From Ricinus communis (lineage: Eukaryota; Streptophyta; Magnoliopsida; Malpighiales; Euphorbiaceae): 64,000 nt of DNA. A program made the translations under genes and the position numbers. The stretch is taken from assembly GCF_019578655.1 (NCBI RefSeq), contig NC_063257.1:17298001-17362000 (forward strand). The letters run 5' to 3'. This document shows, piece after piece, positions 48,546-61,900 of the stretch (position 1 is the first letter of the stretch; every line of letters begins with the position of its first letter). The notes below the pieces were generated by a model. It was not told the DNA's origin. It did not search any database and saw nothing but the letters and a program-made list of their open reading frames with translations.

Positions 48546-49451
48546 TACAGCATGCATCAGCACCAGTCCGTCGACATGGGATACTTATTGGCCAGACAGA
48601 TCAGTGCCTTCTACAACAACTCAAAGAATGTATTTTTCTGTTTTGGGACTTACATTACTCGACTGGCTAGGAGCTTAGGAGTTTTGGAGGAGGTGATACC
48701 ACATTTGACGGAGCTGGGGGCGATGGAGACGTTGGGATTTCCCCAGTTGGTTAGTATGGGGATGGTGATTCGTAGGTAGGGTCCACTAGAACCAGAGTAT
48801 AGACTGAGGAGTGCTCTCTTGGCAGCACTCAGAAAGGAACGACCTGCCCCACGAGCCCCTGGTACACAGAATGTTCCACCCTCTTCTTCTGATATTCCAG
48901 AGTCTTCCTCCAGACCGTCTACTTTAGCTCCTTCTGGGTCTTCTTCAGATGTTTTAGGAGTCTCCCCAATTGAGTTTAGAGAGCTGCGGCCAGAGTGCGA
49001 GAGGTTGGCGGGAGGAGCGGCAGATTTCATTCGATAAAAGACTTTTCAGTAGGACCTTTTACAGCGTCAGGCTGAGTTTCAGAGCCAGATGATGGCTACG
49101 CTTCAGGCCCTGATAGAGCAGGGAGGTAGGTTAGAGGCCTCTATGGCTAATGACATGTTTGATGATATTTTTGCTACAGACTTTGCTCCTACCTGTCCAC
49201 AGAGCCAGGTTCCAGCGCAGAGCCATTTTGACATCCCTCTAGCGGATGATCCAACTGACCCTCCCTCTCCGACTGAGCACCTTTCAACACAGCAGCCTGA
49301 CGAGCCTCCTATTGATGCTGCTCCTGCTGATCCACCAGCTCCTGCATGTGACACTACTTCCGACCCTCAGATAGCAGCAACTCCTCCACCACAGACCAGC
49401 CAACGCCCTAATATCCATGATGATGCACCTCTTTTCACTCCGGAGCTATAG
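48546..49451 (+). pseudogene. Athila-like 3' ORF (C-terminal part)
   Basis: One plus-strand frame with three stops (48777, 49035, 49050). It contains MGYLLARQISAFYNNSKN, FGTYITRLARSLGVLEE, PEYRLR, then a serine/proline-rich linker (48850-48970), a short helix-like ECERLAGGAADFIR, QRQAEFQSQMMATLQALI, and a long proline/threonine/aspartate-rich tail ending DAPLFTPEL. Its order matches the minus-strand ORFs at 30820-31855 and 52795-53820, but the copies differ considerably, so it is a separate subfamily. Its N-terminal part has been replaced by the LTR-A fragment. Confidence 0.7.
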
Positions 49452-50909
49452 TCAGGGCAGTATTAGCTCTTTTTCCTTTTTCATTTCTTATATTTTGTAC
49501 ACTGGGGACAGTGTGTCCTTCAAGTATGGGGTGGTGATATTTATATACACTTATTTTCGTATTTTTATTGTTTTGTATATGAAATTCAATTCCTTTTCTA
49601 GTATATATATCGCATTTTATTTATCCCATCTTAGTTATTTGTTTATTCTTTGTGAATTCTTTTTAAAAATTTTGAAAATTTTTCACTTTGTTTCGATGCT
49701 CTTACTGTTGACTTGCTTTTGAAATCCTGTTTATGTCCATGTGATCGGGTAAAACTGATAGTGTTGAGTCTTGCCAAAGAATGTAAGATTATTAGTTTGA
49801 GTTTTGCACTAAATTGCTTTGGTTTATTTAATTCTGTTTTGATGATTTTTATTTGGAACCTACTCAAAAGCACACTTGTGAGAAATTAAGCCTATATTGT
49901 AAGCATACACTTTATATGCTTGTATTTATTTCTTGTTGAGAGTGCTAATTACTGTCTTTACTTTTAAAACTTGCTCGGTAATGCTTATGAGGGCCACAAG
50001 GAGAGTTTAACACTTTGGGATGATAGAGGCACTTAGGTTTTTCATTCTAGCCAAATAGCCTTCATTCGTTTATTGATTCTGTAGATAACCCCCTCTTTTA
50101 CCATTTTTTATCATATTTCATTACCACTTAGTTTTATTCTGCTTTGGGTTATGATTTTGCATATGAGTTGTTTTTATTAGGAATTTTTATCTTGGGAATA
50201 GCATTGGAATCTTGTAGCAGCTTCCTTCAATCCAAAAGAAATTCACTCTATTATGTGAATGTTCTTCCCTTATGAAAAAATAATAAGAAGAATAAGAGGG
50301 AAGGGTGATGAAAAGAAAGAAAGTAAGTGAGCTAATTGTTTAATTGCTTTTCAGAGTTTACATTTTGACTTGATTCCTATTTCCCACCTTGGACTACTGT
50401 CCATTGTTTACCCCTTGTGATTATTGTGACTTGTGTGCAGGTCATTTATCTCATTGCAGAACACCATAGGTTCAACTCTGACAAAATTTACCTACCCTTA
50501 CCTAATCCCCATTATGACCCTTATAAAGACCTCTGGACATGGTTGTTGACTCTCCATAAGTGGTAGGAGTAGGATTTAAGAGCAAGCATATAGTACGTAA
50601 CGCAGTATTTGATGCATTGAGCGATTTAACACTATCCTTTAAACACTTTGAGTGACTTACAGTGAATCTTGTGAGGAGTTGGTTCTGAATAAATTTTATT
50701 GAGATAGTATTTTGTGAATCAATAGCATCTTGGTTGTGATGATTGAATTAATTGCTTCGTTTCTTTTTGCTTGACTTATGCTTGTTAAGGATATGTGTAG
50801 GAGCTCTCTACTTTGTCCGTCAGTTTAAGTGTTATTCCTTAGTGGTTTATTTTCCTTATTTTACTTTCGATTGCTTGAGGATAAGCAATGAGCTAAGTGT
50901 GGGGTTATT
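49452..50909 (+). other. 3' non-coding part and polypurine tract of Athila-like element
   Basis: No gene. The pattern resembles the reverse complement of 29245-30820 (for example CCCCCTCTTTTACCATTTTTTATCATATTTCA at the corresponding place). The tract AGCTAAGTGTGGGG (50891-50904) precedes the LTR at 50910 and fits the polypurine tract of Athila elements. Confidence 0.6.
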
Positions 50910-51867
50910 TGATGTGCATAGAATACACACATCTAAATGGGGTTTTTAAGGCTGATTTTATGTACATTTGGATGTGAATTGGTCCCAACACTCACCCTAT
51001 GCGTTTCTTTGTGTGCTTTAGGTCTAAAAGAAGTCAAAGAGTGATAAAGAGAAGAATTAGAGCAGAATTAGACGTCAAAGTTGCCGAAAGAAGTCAAGTT
51101 CGCGCATCCCTAATCTGAACATGGCTGTGTTCCCAACACGGGCACCAAAACGGGCCGTGTTGGGTGCATTCGACATCAAAGAAGAAGAGGCGTTAGGGAG
51201 CACGACCACGGAGAGTAACACGGTCATTAGCACGGGGTCATATTCCAAACACGCCCATCAACATCAGCCCGTGTTCCTAACACGGGCATCAACACGGCCA
51301 TGTTCGCGGGGACAAGATGAATTAATTAAAAGAAAGAAGAGAGGAAAGAAAAAAGAACGGGGGGAGAATGTCCCAAACCCTAATTTTTCTCTCTAAAGTT
51401 TCTCTGAGCTGAAACCAAGGAAAAAGGAGACTTGGACCAAGGTTTCAATTGGATTCCCTTCAAAGATTGAAGATTGGGCGAGGTTCGTTGATTGGTTTCA
51501 ATTTGAGCAAGAGGAACAAGAATCGATTCAATTCGAGCAAGAGGAATTGGGGCTATTTACTCTCATCCAAGGGTGTAATCGGGTTTCTCTACCTTTACTC
51601 ATTGTTGTAATTGAATTCTTGTAGGTTTTGATAATGAACATGTTTAGCTAGATTGATTAAATCCATTTGGATTTCTTTACTATGTTGGCTTAATGTTATA
51701 TTGTTAGATTGTTTGAGTTAGTTTTGTATTCTTCTTGCTTTCAGTATTAATAAGATAATGCATTATTCATGAGACGTTGTGAATTGTGGTGTTTAGACTG
51801 CTTTATGTGATTGAGAAGTCCATTTGGCAATTGGAATTTTGAATAGCAAGAACTGGTTAATAATCAT
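50910..51867 (+). mobile_element. Athila-like 3' LTR, truncated
   Basis: It begins TGATGTGCATAGAATACAC and follows the solo LTR at 6540-7964 in order. It carries the ACACGGCC-type palindromes at 51130-51310. It breaks off at 51867 after AATAATCATTTAGA, where the minus-strand interior of copy 2 begins. The junction shows a short shared TTAGA. Confidence 0.8.
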
Positions 51868-52794
51868 TTAGATTAAAGGGAGCATCTAAAATATCAAAAG
51901 GACCTAGTTAATTTACCAACATAGCAAATGACATTTTAATCCCAAATAAGAGTGAGGAAATCACAAAAATTCTAGCATAAAGGTCAAAGAAAGATGAAAT
52001 GAAAAGGCTAAATATAAAGTGTGAAATGGTGTAAAAATGAAGAAAGGGGTAAAGGCTCAAACATGGCTAACTAATGGAAACACAAAGGGTAGGCTTTTGG
52101 CCAAGTATGGTGAATCCTAAGTTGCCCAAATCATCTCATGGTATTCACAAATTCATGTAACATCAACTAACATTACAAAGCAAGTTCTAGAAGCAAAGCC
52201 AAGTACAAGGCACACTCAAACAAGAAATATAAAGAGCATATGTATAATGAATGCTCAAAATCTCATATTTGAAGTGTGGCATTATTTGTAATTGGTTCTC
52301 AACATCATTAATTGAGTCATCACTTAAGAAATACATGCGTATGACATAATCAACATTCTAGGTTAAAATTCGACAGCTCGAGAAACAATTAAGTATAATG
52401 GTTTAACCCGGCAGAGTTGATCTATTAAACACCATTTCCTTTTTTCCAAGGACAATGAACAACAAAGAAAAGTAACTGCAATTCTATAAATCAAATCGTC
52501 AATCAGCTCAAAAATAGCATAACTCAAGTGCATAAAAATATAGTATCCTAACATCCTAACAATATATATCATTAGCGATAGCCATCTCAGACACATCCAA
52601 AAGTCATAAGAAAGAGAAAGGAACATATGGTTTACCCACCTCACACTTGAAGAACACACTGTCCTCAATGTAAAACGAAATGGGTACCCCGCATGGGAAG
52701 TACAAATAAGAGAAGCAAAAGTAATAATACTCAAGTACATAAAATGTATGAAAAATAAAGTAAATAAAAGTAGAAAATGAAAGAAAATCTAGTG

Positions 52795-53820
52795 GAGACT
52801 ACCCTGATCATTCGCCAAGGCTGGTGGAGTGAAAATCGGTGCGTCCTTGGCAGGAGCTGTGCTAGTAGTCGATGGAGGGTCTTGAGTGGCAGCTGAAGCT
52901 GGTGGGGACTGGGTCACATCTAGGAAACAACCACTGAAGTCCAGGTTGATATCACCCATGTCATCAAAGAGTTGCTATACTCCATCATCCTTCCTAGAAT
53001 CGGCCATCCGCTGGAGCTGAGCTGCCATCTGGTCAGCCTGTGTAACCTGTCCCTCGAGGCCCTCTAAAAGTTGTTGTAGTACCTCATTAAAACCCTAGAG
53101 CTGCACTCTAGTCTTCTGCTGGAACTGCCTGAACTCAATAAAGTGTTGCTGCTGAAGGTCTGAAATCCTATCTAAGCGATCTGCAAGAGCACCTATCTGA
53201 GCACTAGAAATGTTGGCAGTGTATGAAGATGAAGCACCAGGAGAAGGGGTGAAAGCACGTGCTGTGTCACGTACATCTCGTGGTCTAAGATCTGGTACGT
53301 CTACAACTGGGTCCTGTGGTGCTCTAGTTCTGGCCTCCCTACCCTCCCGCAGGATCCGGCTAACCAATCTGTACTCTATACCATGGGGCCCCTGAACAAC
53401 TGTCACCATCTGTATGTTGATCATCTAACGGACTCCCACTAGTAACATGTTCTCTATCTAGGTTAGCTCACCCAAACAGTCATCCAAAACATCCAACCTC
53501 CTAACTAACCATGTGATGTAGGGGCCAAAACAGAGATGTATTTTCTTGGACTCCCTTACAAAGGTCCTGATCTGACTGGCTAGGAGATAGCCCAAATCCA
53601 GCTTTCTACACTGGTGTAGTGCCTAAAGGATGAAGACATTGGTCTGTGTCATTACCCTAAAGCTCTTCCTTCCACCTGTAATGGTGTACACTAGAAGTAA
53701 GTATAGATATCAGAGCTAGTCTGGAATGTTAGACGCCTTCAAGCGGCTCAGATAGTAATGCTCTAGGCTGGTCACAATCTCATCCCACACCCTCCCATAA
53801 GCGATAGGGTGAGTATATAA
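52795..53820 (-). pseudogene. Athila-like 3' ORF, copy 2, fused to gag
   Basis: Same sequence as in copy 1 with few changes: LDLGYLLASQIRTFVRESK, then an open part 53095-53424 (PHGIEYRLVSRILREGRE, DVPDLRPRDVRD, LQQQHFIEFRQFQ), one stop, then the helix LLEGLEGQVTQADQMAAQL and the C terminus TAPAKDAPIFTPPA. Comparison with copy 1 shows the same stop after TRVQL. Function not known to me. Confidence 0.65.
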
Positions 53821-54290
53821 GCATCCCTAATAAGGATTGTAGCCATCTCTTTGCTCTATCCCTCAAGAAAAATGGAAATAGCCTAAGCCGAATGGCATCA
53901 TCGGTAGTTCCTTTAATCTTGAAGGTATCATAAATCTCTAAGAAGTTCGCGATATGGTAATTAGGATCTTCACTAGGCAAGCCCCAAATTGTACACTTTG
54001 CCACACCATCTGAATAACATTTGGCTTAATCTCGAAATTATTCGCTACAATAGGTGGCCATAATATACTAGTGTTCGTCCCCTCCAAGGAAGGTCTAACA
54101 AACTCATACATCGTCCTGTTTGCTTCAGCAACGTTGTTATTATCATCTCGCATGTCTATTTGTATATGGATAGGAATCTCAATCTGCTCCTTCTCCTCCA
54201 CATTTAAAGCTTCCTCAATTGCTTGAGGGATCGCTCTGGTTCAAGCAGAGGGTCTACTAGTGTAGGATTAGAACCCCTACTCATAAACTA
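53820..54290 (-). pseudogene. Athila-like gag, copy 2 (N-terminal part)
   Basis: Same gag core as copy 1: IVANNFEIKPNVIQM, one-base frameshift near 53990, then GLPSEDPNYHIANFLEIYD and RLRLFPFFLRDRAKRWLQS. The start codon region has one further deletion relative to copy 1 (near 54205), which puts the first 30 codons in another frame. Ends at the same deletion junction. Confidence 0.85.
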
Positions 54291-54417
54291 CTTGAAATGA
54301 CAAGGCAACAACAACCTAAACAAATAAATATATGAATAAAAAGTAATGACAAAAACAGAAAAGAAAAATAGCTAAAGTAATAAATAACAAATTTCACTCT
54401 AGTTTTCAAACAAAGTT

Positions 54418-54434
54418 CCCCAGCAACGGCACCA
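54418..54434 (-). promoter_or_regulatory. Athila-type primer-binding site, copy 2
   Basis: TGGTGCCGTTGCTGGGG on the minus strand, identical to copy 1, five bases from the LTR end at 54440. Confidence 0.85.
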
Positions 54435-54439
54435 AAAAC

Positions 54440-55989
54440 TGGATCTGATGCTTATGCAACTACAACTAAGACAGTGAACCTATCGATGCAGCGTAGAACA
54501 GTGGCAAGTATCAAAATTATTGTATTCCTCGGAAAAGTAAAATCCTGGAGTTACTACTCGTTTCTTGTTATGTAGCCTAAAACTAATAACGAAGGTTTCT
54601 AAATTTACTAATGACTAAAAGGTAAATTCTAAATGTAATGCGAGGGTGAATGAGAAAAGGGAATAATGAAGACAAGAAAGCAAACCAAAAGAGGACCTAG
54701 ACTAATTGGCAACCAAACAAAGGATAACAGATTGTTGAGTCCGATTATGCAACCCATGGACGGATTGTAAACTGAATTTGGTTTCCCTCTCGAGAAAACC
54801 GAATTCATAAACATAAGAACCTAAAGTTGGAATCTCTTTCTAACGATTGATCATTAAGTTAGCCTTAAGCTTTAATCCACATCTATTAAGCTTTGTTAAT
54901 TCTTAATCCGGAAAATTAATTGACCTTATCTCTAAGTGAAAAATTAACTTGTTCTTACAATTAAATTTCCAAATTCAATTAGAATCTCTCAATTACTAAA
55001 AGAATTCTATGAACAGTAATCAACACATTCAATGTAAAGAAAACTGGATTTTTATTATTAATTGTAAAAAGAATACATGAAAAACAAACTCATACAATCT
55101 TAACAATTTAGTACAAAAGCCAACATAGCAAGGAACCCAATGGGTTCAATCGATCTAGCTACACATCTTCATGTCTAAAATAAATAGAAATTCAATTACA
55201 ATGAAAGAATAAAGAAATCGAAACATGTACACCCTTTTTCCTAGAATTGGATGAACAACTCAAAGCCTTGATCTACACTGGAAATGATCTCCAAAATGCC
55301 TCTTGAATTGCTCCAAAACTCCTCTTCAATCTTCAATTGAATCCCAAGAGTCACAAATCCAATGTCAAAAGGTGGAATCAGTTTTCGGGAAGCCGCCTTG
55401 GGATGTTTGACAAATCCAATGTCAAAAGGTGGAATCAGTCTTCTGGAAGCCGCCTCGGGATGTTTAAAACACGTCTAGAGAAATTTCAGAGAAAGATAAA
55501 GAGTCAAAATCACAGAGCCTTTTCTCTTTACTAGCTCGTTCAACTTTATAGTGCACGCTAGTACGGGCATGTTCACAGCCCGTGCTCCTCAGCACGAGCC
55601 ATGTCCAGGCGGAGTTGGTCTCTAAATGAAGAAATAAACTGAATCTAGCAAGGGCGTGTTCTCGCCCGTGTTAGCCAACACAGGTCGTGCTCTAGGGTGT
55701 GTTATTCTCAGGAACCGTGTTGATTCAAAGTGCTTAAGCTGCACGGCTTGGGAATTTCTACACGGGCCATGTTGACTTATAAAAAGTCAACCCAAGGTCA
55801 AACACTTCTGATTACGTTCGTTTTCGCCCGAAATTAATCTAAAATTGCTCGAACACTAATGATGGACCTATAAAATCTCCTAGAATACAAATGGACATAA
55901 AACACGGGTGATCTTGAAATAAAACATAATAAATGCTAAGAGAATGCATGATAATATACAAGCAAACATGTATAAAACTATGCATATCA
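54440..55989 (-). mobile_element. Complete Athila-like 5' LTR, copy 2
   Basis: Minus strand: TGATATGCATAGTTTT...GATCCA, 1550 bp. It shares the 3' half with 32478-33024 and the 5' end with 29018-29244. It is a more distant match to 6540-7964 and 50910-51867. A tandem pair AATCCAATGTCAAAAGGTGG (55360 and 55413) lies inside. CACGGGC-type palindromes occur at 55570-55770. No TSD partner can be tested, since the other element end is missing. Confidence 0.85.
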
Positions 55990-58900
55990 GGTACATTTGT
56001 GAGTATGAGAAAGCAACCCCATAAGAGGGGTATAGTTGTGAGTATGAAAAAGCAACCCCGTAAGAGGATATATTTTTTAATATTAAAAAATAATCCTATA
56101 AGAGGGGTATATTTGTAAATATTAGAAAATAACCTCGTAAGGGGGTATATTTGTAAATATTAGAAAACAACACTGTAACAGGGGTATATATGTCAATATA
56201 AAAAAATAACCCCATAAGTGGGGTATAATTATGAGTATGAGAAAATAACCCTGTAAAAGTGGGGTCTTTGTAAATATTAAAAAATAACTGCATGAGAGAA
56301 GTATATTTGTGAATTTGAGAAAACAACCCCGCAAAAGGGTTATATTTATAAATATAAGAAAATAACCCCGTAAGAGGGGTATATATATAAATATTAGAAA
56401 ACAACCCCATAAGAGGGGTATATTTGTGAGTATGAAAAAGCAACCACGTAAAAAGGGTATATTTCTTAATATTAGAAAACAACTCTGTAAGAGGGGTATA
56501 TTTGTAAATAGAAAAGAATCCCGTAAGAGGGGTATATTTGTAAACATTAAAAGACAACCCCGTAAAACGGGTATATTTATCAATATAAGTAAATGAACCT
56601 CGTAAGTGAGGTATAATTATGAATATGAGAAAACAATACCATCAACGGGGTATATTTGTGATTATGAAAAAATACAACCCGTAAGAGGAGTATATTTGTA
56701 AGTATGAAAAAGTAACCCTGTAAAAGGAGTATATTTTTTAGTATAAGAAAACAACCATGTGATAGGGATATATTTGTAAATATTAAAAAATAATCCCGTA
56801 AGAGGGGTATATTTATAAATATTAGGAAACAATACCATAACAGGACTATATTTGTAAATATTAGAAAATAAACCCGTAAGAGGGGTATATTTATAAATAT
56901 TAGAAAACAACACCATAACAGGGGTATATTTATCAATATAAGAAAAAGATCATGTAACTGTGGTATAATTTTGAGTATATTTATGAATATTCAAAAATAT
57001 ACCCGTATATTTATGAATATTAAAAGATAATCCCGTAAGAGGGCTTTGTTTGTGAGTATGAGAAAACAACCCGGTAACAGGGGTATTTTTATAAATATTA
57101 GAAAAAAACACCGTAACGGGGTATATTTATCAATATAAGAAACAAACCCCCTAAGTGGGGTATAATTTTAAGTATGAGAAAATAATCCTGTAAAAGCGGT
57201 ATATTTATGAATATTATAAAATAATCCCGTAAGAGGGGTATATTTGTGAGTATGAGAAAACAACCTCGTAAAAGTGGTATATTTGTAAATATTAGAAAGC
57301 AACCTCGTAAAAGGGGTATATTTGTGAGTCTGAGAAAATAATCTCCATAAAAAGGGTATATTTATAAATATGAGAAAACAACCCCCGTAGAGTGGTATAT
57401 TTGTGAGTGTGAGTAAACAACTCCGTAAAAGTGGAATATTTATGAATGTGAGAAAAGAACCCATGAGAGTTGTACATTTGTGAGTATGAGAAAGCAACCC
57501 TGTAAGAGAGGTATATTTGTGAGTATGACAGAGCAACCCTGTAAAAGAGTATATTTTTTAATATTGAAAAACAATCCCGTAAGAGGATTATATTTGTAAA
57601 TATTAGCAAATAACCTCATAAGAGGGGTATATTTGTAAATATTAGAAAACAACACCGTAACATGGGTATATACGTCAATATAAGAAAACAACCCTATTAG
57701 TGGGGTATAATTATGAGTATGAGAAAACAACTCCGTAAAAGTAGTATATTTATGAATATTACAAAATAACCTCGTAAGAGGGTATATTTGTGAGTATGAG
57801 ATAACAACCCTGTAAGAGGAGTATATTTGTGAGTATGAGAAAACAACCCTGTAAGAGGTAAGAAGGATATATTTGCGAGTGTAAGAAAATAGCCCCAGAA
57901 AAGGGGTGTATTTATAAATATGAGAGAATACCCCCGTAAGAGGCATATATTTTTAAGTATGAAAAAACAATCCCGAAAAAGGCGTATAATTATGAGTATG
58001 CGAAAATAACCAAGTAAAAGACATATATTTATTAGTATGAAAAAGCAACCCTGTAAGAGGGTTGTATTTTTTAGTATGAAATAGCAACCCTATAAAAGGG
58101 GTATATTTTTCAATATGAGAAAACAACCCCTCCAAGAGGGGTATATTTATAAATATTATAATATAACAATGTAACATGGGTATATTTGTCGAAATAAAAA
58201 AAGAACCACGTAAATGGGGTATAATTTTGAATATGAGAAAAAAACCTGCAAAAAGGTTATATTTATGAATATTAAAAAATAACTCGATAAGAGGGGTATA
58301 TTTGTAAGTATGAGAAAATAATCCCGTAAATGGGATATATTTGTAAATATTAGAGAACAACCCCGTAAGAGGGGTATAATTAAGAGTATGAGAAAACAAC
58401 CCCGTAAAAGAGGTATATTTATAAATATTAGAAAATAATGCCGTATGAGGAGTATACTTGTGAGTATAAAAGAACAACTCCGTAAAAGGGGTATAATTAT
58501 TAGTATGAGAAAATAACCTTGTAAAAGGGGAATATTTATGAATATGAGAAGACAGCCCCTTAAGAGGGGTATATTTGTGAGCGTGAGAAAATAATATCAT
58601 AAAATGGGTATATTTATGAATATGAGAAAACATCCCCATAAGAGTGGCATATTTTGAGTATGAAAAGCAACCTCGTAAAAGGAGTATATTTAATATAAAA
58701 AAATAACCCCATAAGAATGGTATATTTGTGAGTATGAAAAAACAAACCCGTAACCGAGATATATTTGCGAGTATGAAAGAGTAACCCCGTAAAAGGGGTA
58801 TAATTATGAAAATAAGAAAACAAATCTATATGATGGGTTTATTTGTGAATATGAAAGAACAATCCTGTAAGAAGGTATTTTTGTCACTATGAGCAAAACC

Positions 58901-61900
58901 TTGTGAGAAGGGTGTATTTGTAAAAATGAGAAAACAATCCCGTAAGAGGGTATATTTGTAAAAAATGATAAAACAATCCCAGTAGAAGAGTATATTTGTA
59001 AATATGAGAAACAAATCTCGCAAGAGGACTATAATTGTAAACATAAGGAAAAAACCTTATAAGACTAGTATACTTGTAACTATGGGAATACAACCCTGTA
59101 AAAGGAGTATATTTGTAAATATGAGAAAACCACTCTATAAGAGGGTATATTTGTGAGTATGAGAAAATAACCCCGTAAGAGGCAATATTTGTGAGTATGA
59201 GCAAACAACACCGTCGGAGTAGTAAAGTTATAAATATGTGAAAACAATCCCGTAAGAGGGGTATATTGTGAATATGAGAAAAAGAAACCCCTTAAGAGGG
59301 GTATATTTGTGAAAATGAGCAAATAATCCCGTAAGAGGGTCATATTTGTGAGTATAAGAAAACAACTTGGTCGAAGTGGTATATTTATAAATATGATATA
59401 ACAATCCAATAAGAAAGGCATATTATGAATATGAGAAAAAGAAACCCCGTAAGAGGGGTATATTTGTAAAAATAATAAAACAATCCGAGTAGAAGAATAT
59501 ATTTGTAAATATGAGGAAAAAATCCTTGCAAGAGGACTATAATTGTAAATATAAGAAAACAACCCTGTAGGACTAGTATATTTGTAACTATAGGAATAAA
59601 ACCCCGTAAAAGGATATATCTGTAAATATGAGAAGACCACTCTATAAGAGGGTATATTTGTGAGTATGAAAAAACAACTCCATAAGAGGACAATATTTGT
59701 GAGTATGAGAAAACAACACCGTCGGAGTGGTAAATTTATAAATATGAGAAAACAATCTCGTAAGAAGGGTATATTGTGAATATGAGAAAAAGAAACCCCT
59801 TAAGAGGGATATATTTGTGAAAATAAAAAAATAACCCCATAAGAGGGCCATATTTGTAAGTATAAGAAAACAACCCCGTCGAAATGGTATATTTGTAAAT
59901 ATGACAAAACAATATAAATAAATTACCCCGTTGCAGGGGTATATTTTTAAATATGAGAAAATAACCTCGTAATAGAGATATATTTGTGAGTATGAGAAAA
60001 TATCCTAGCAGGAGGGATATAAATTCAAATATGAGAAAAAACCCATAAAAGGGTATATTTTTTAAAAATGAGAAAAAAAACCCCATAAGAAGAGTATATT
60101 TATGAAAATGAGAAAACAACCCCGTAAGAGCGGTATATTTATGAGTATGAAAGAAAAAATCCCATAAGAGAGCTTTATTTGTGAGTATGAGAAAACAACC
60201 TCGTTAGAGAGGTTTGCTTGTAAAGAAGATAAAACAACCTCATCAGAAGAGTTTTTTTTATGAATTTAAAAACAATCCCATTAGAGGGGTATATTTATGA
60301 TTATGAGAAAATAATCTCGTAAGAGATATATATCTATGAGTATGAAAAAATAACCTTGTTGGAGGATTATATTTGAAAATATGAGAAAATAATCCCGTAA
60401 AAGGGATATATGAGTGTGAGAAGAGATATCAATAGGTGGGGTAATTGTAGCTATGTGAAAATAAAACCGTGAGAGAGGTATATTTTTGAAACTTTGAGAA
60501 AAACCCCATAAAAGGGATATAATTATGAAAATGAGAAAACAAATCTGTATGACGGGTTTATTTATGAATATGAGAGAACAACCCCGTAAGAGGGGTATTT
60601 TTGTCACTATGAGAAAATACCTCGTGAGAAGGGTTTATTTGTAAAAATGAGAAAAAAATTCCGTAAAAGGGGTATATTTGTAAAAATGATAAAACAATCC
60701 TAGTAGAAGAGTATATTTGTAAATATGAGAAAAAATACATGCAAGAGGATTATAATTGTGAACATAAAAAAATAACCCTGTAAGATTAGTATATTTGTAA
60801 CTATGGGAATACAACCCCGTAAAAGGGGTATATTTATAAATATGAAAAAACTACTATGTAAAAGGGTATATTTATGAGTATGAGAAAATAGCCCTGTAAG
60901 AGGGCAATATTTGTGAGTATGAGAAAACAACACCATCAAGTGGTAAATTTAATAATATGAGAATACAATCCCGTAAGAGGGGTATACTGTGAATATGAGA
61001 AAAGAAACCCCTTAAGAGGGCTATATTTGTGAATATGAGAAAATAACCCGTAAGAGGGCCATATTTGTGAGTATAAGAAAACAACCCCGTTCGAAATGGT
61101 ATATTTGTAAATATGATAAAACAATCCAGTAAGTGGGGTATATTTCTAAGTATGAAAAATAACCCCGTTAGAGGGATATATTTTTAAATATGAGAAAACA
61201 ACCTCGTAAGATGGGGTATATTTGTGAGTATGAGAAAATATCCCAGCGGGAGGGATATAGTTGTAAATATGAGAAGAAACCCCACAAAAGGGTATATTTT
61301 TAAAAATATAGAAAATAACCCCGTAAGAAGAGTATATTTATAAAAATGAGAAAACAACCCCGTAAGAACGGTATATTTGTGAGAATGAAAGGAAAACCCC
61401 ATAAGAGGGCTTTATTTGTGAGCATGAGAAAACAACCCCATTAGAGGGGTGTACTTGTAAATAAGAGAAAACAACCTTGTAAGAAGAGTTTCTTTGTGAA
61501 TATAAAAAAACAATCCCGTTAGAAGGGTATATTTATGATTATGAGAAAATGATCCCGTCCAAGATGTATATCTATGAGTATGAGAAAGCAACCTTGCTGG
61601 AGAGTTATATTTGATAATGTGAGAAAACAATCCCGTAAAATGTTTATATTTGTAAGTATGAAAAGATATATCAATAGGAGGGGTATAATTGTAGGTATGT
61701 GAAAATAAGTCAAAGAGGTATATATTTAAAACTATGAGATAAAACCCCGTAAAAGGGGTATAATTTTGAAAATGAGAAAACAAATCTTTTTAACAGGTTT
61801 ATTTGTGAATATGAGAGAACAACCCCGTAAGAGGGTATTTTTGTCAGTGTGAGAAAAAAACCTCGTGAGAAGAGTGTATTTATAAAAATGAGAAAACAAT

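Larger units (their letters stand above)
51868..55989 (-). mobile_element. Athila-like deletion derivative, copy 2
   Basis: Minus-strand order: complete 5' LTR (54440-55989), primer-binding site (54418-54434), gag, 3' ORF, 3' non-coding part up to 51868. From 51868 to 54985 it is nearly identical to 29906-33024, offset 21,961-21,962. The 3' LTR is absent. The 5' LTR directly abuts the 39-bp satellite at 55990. Confidence 0.85.
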
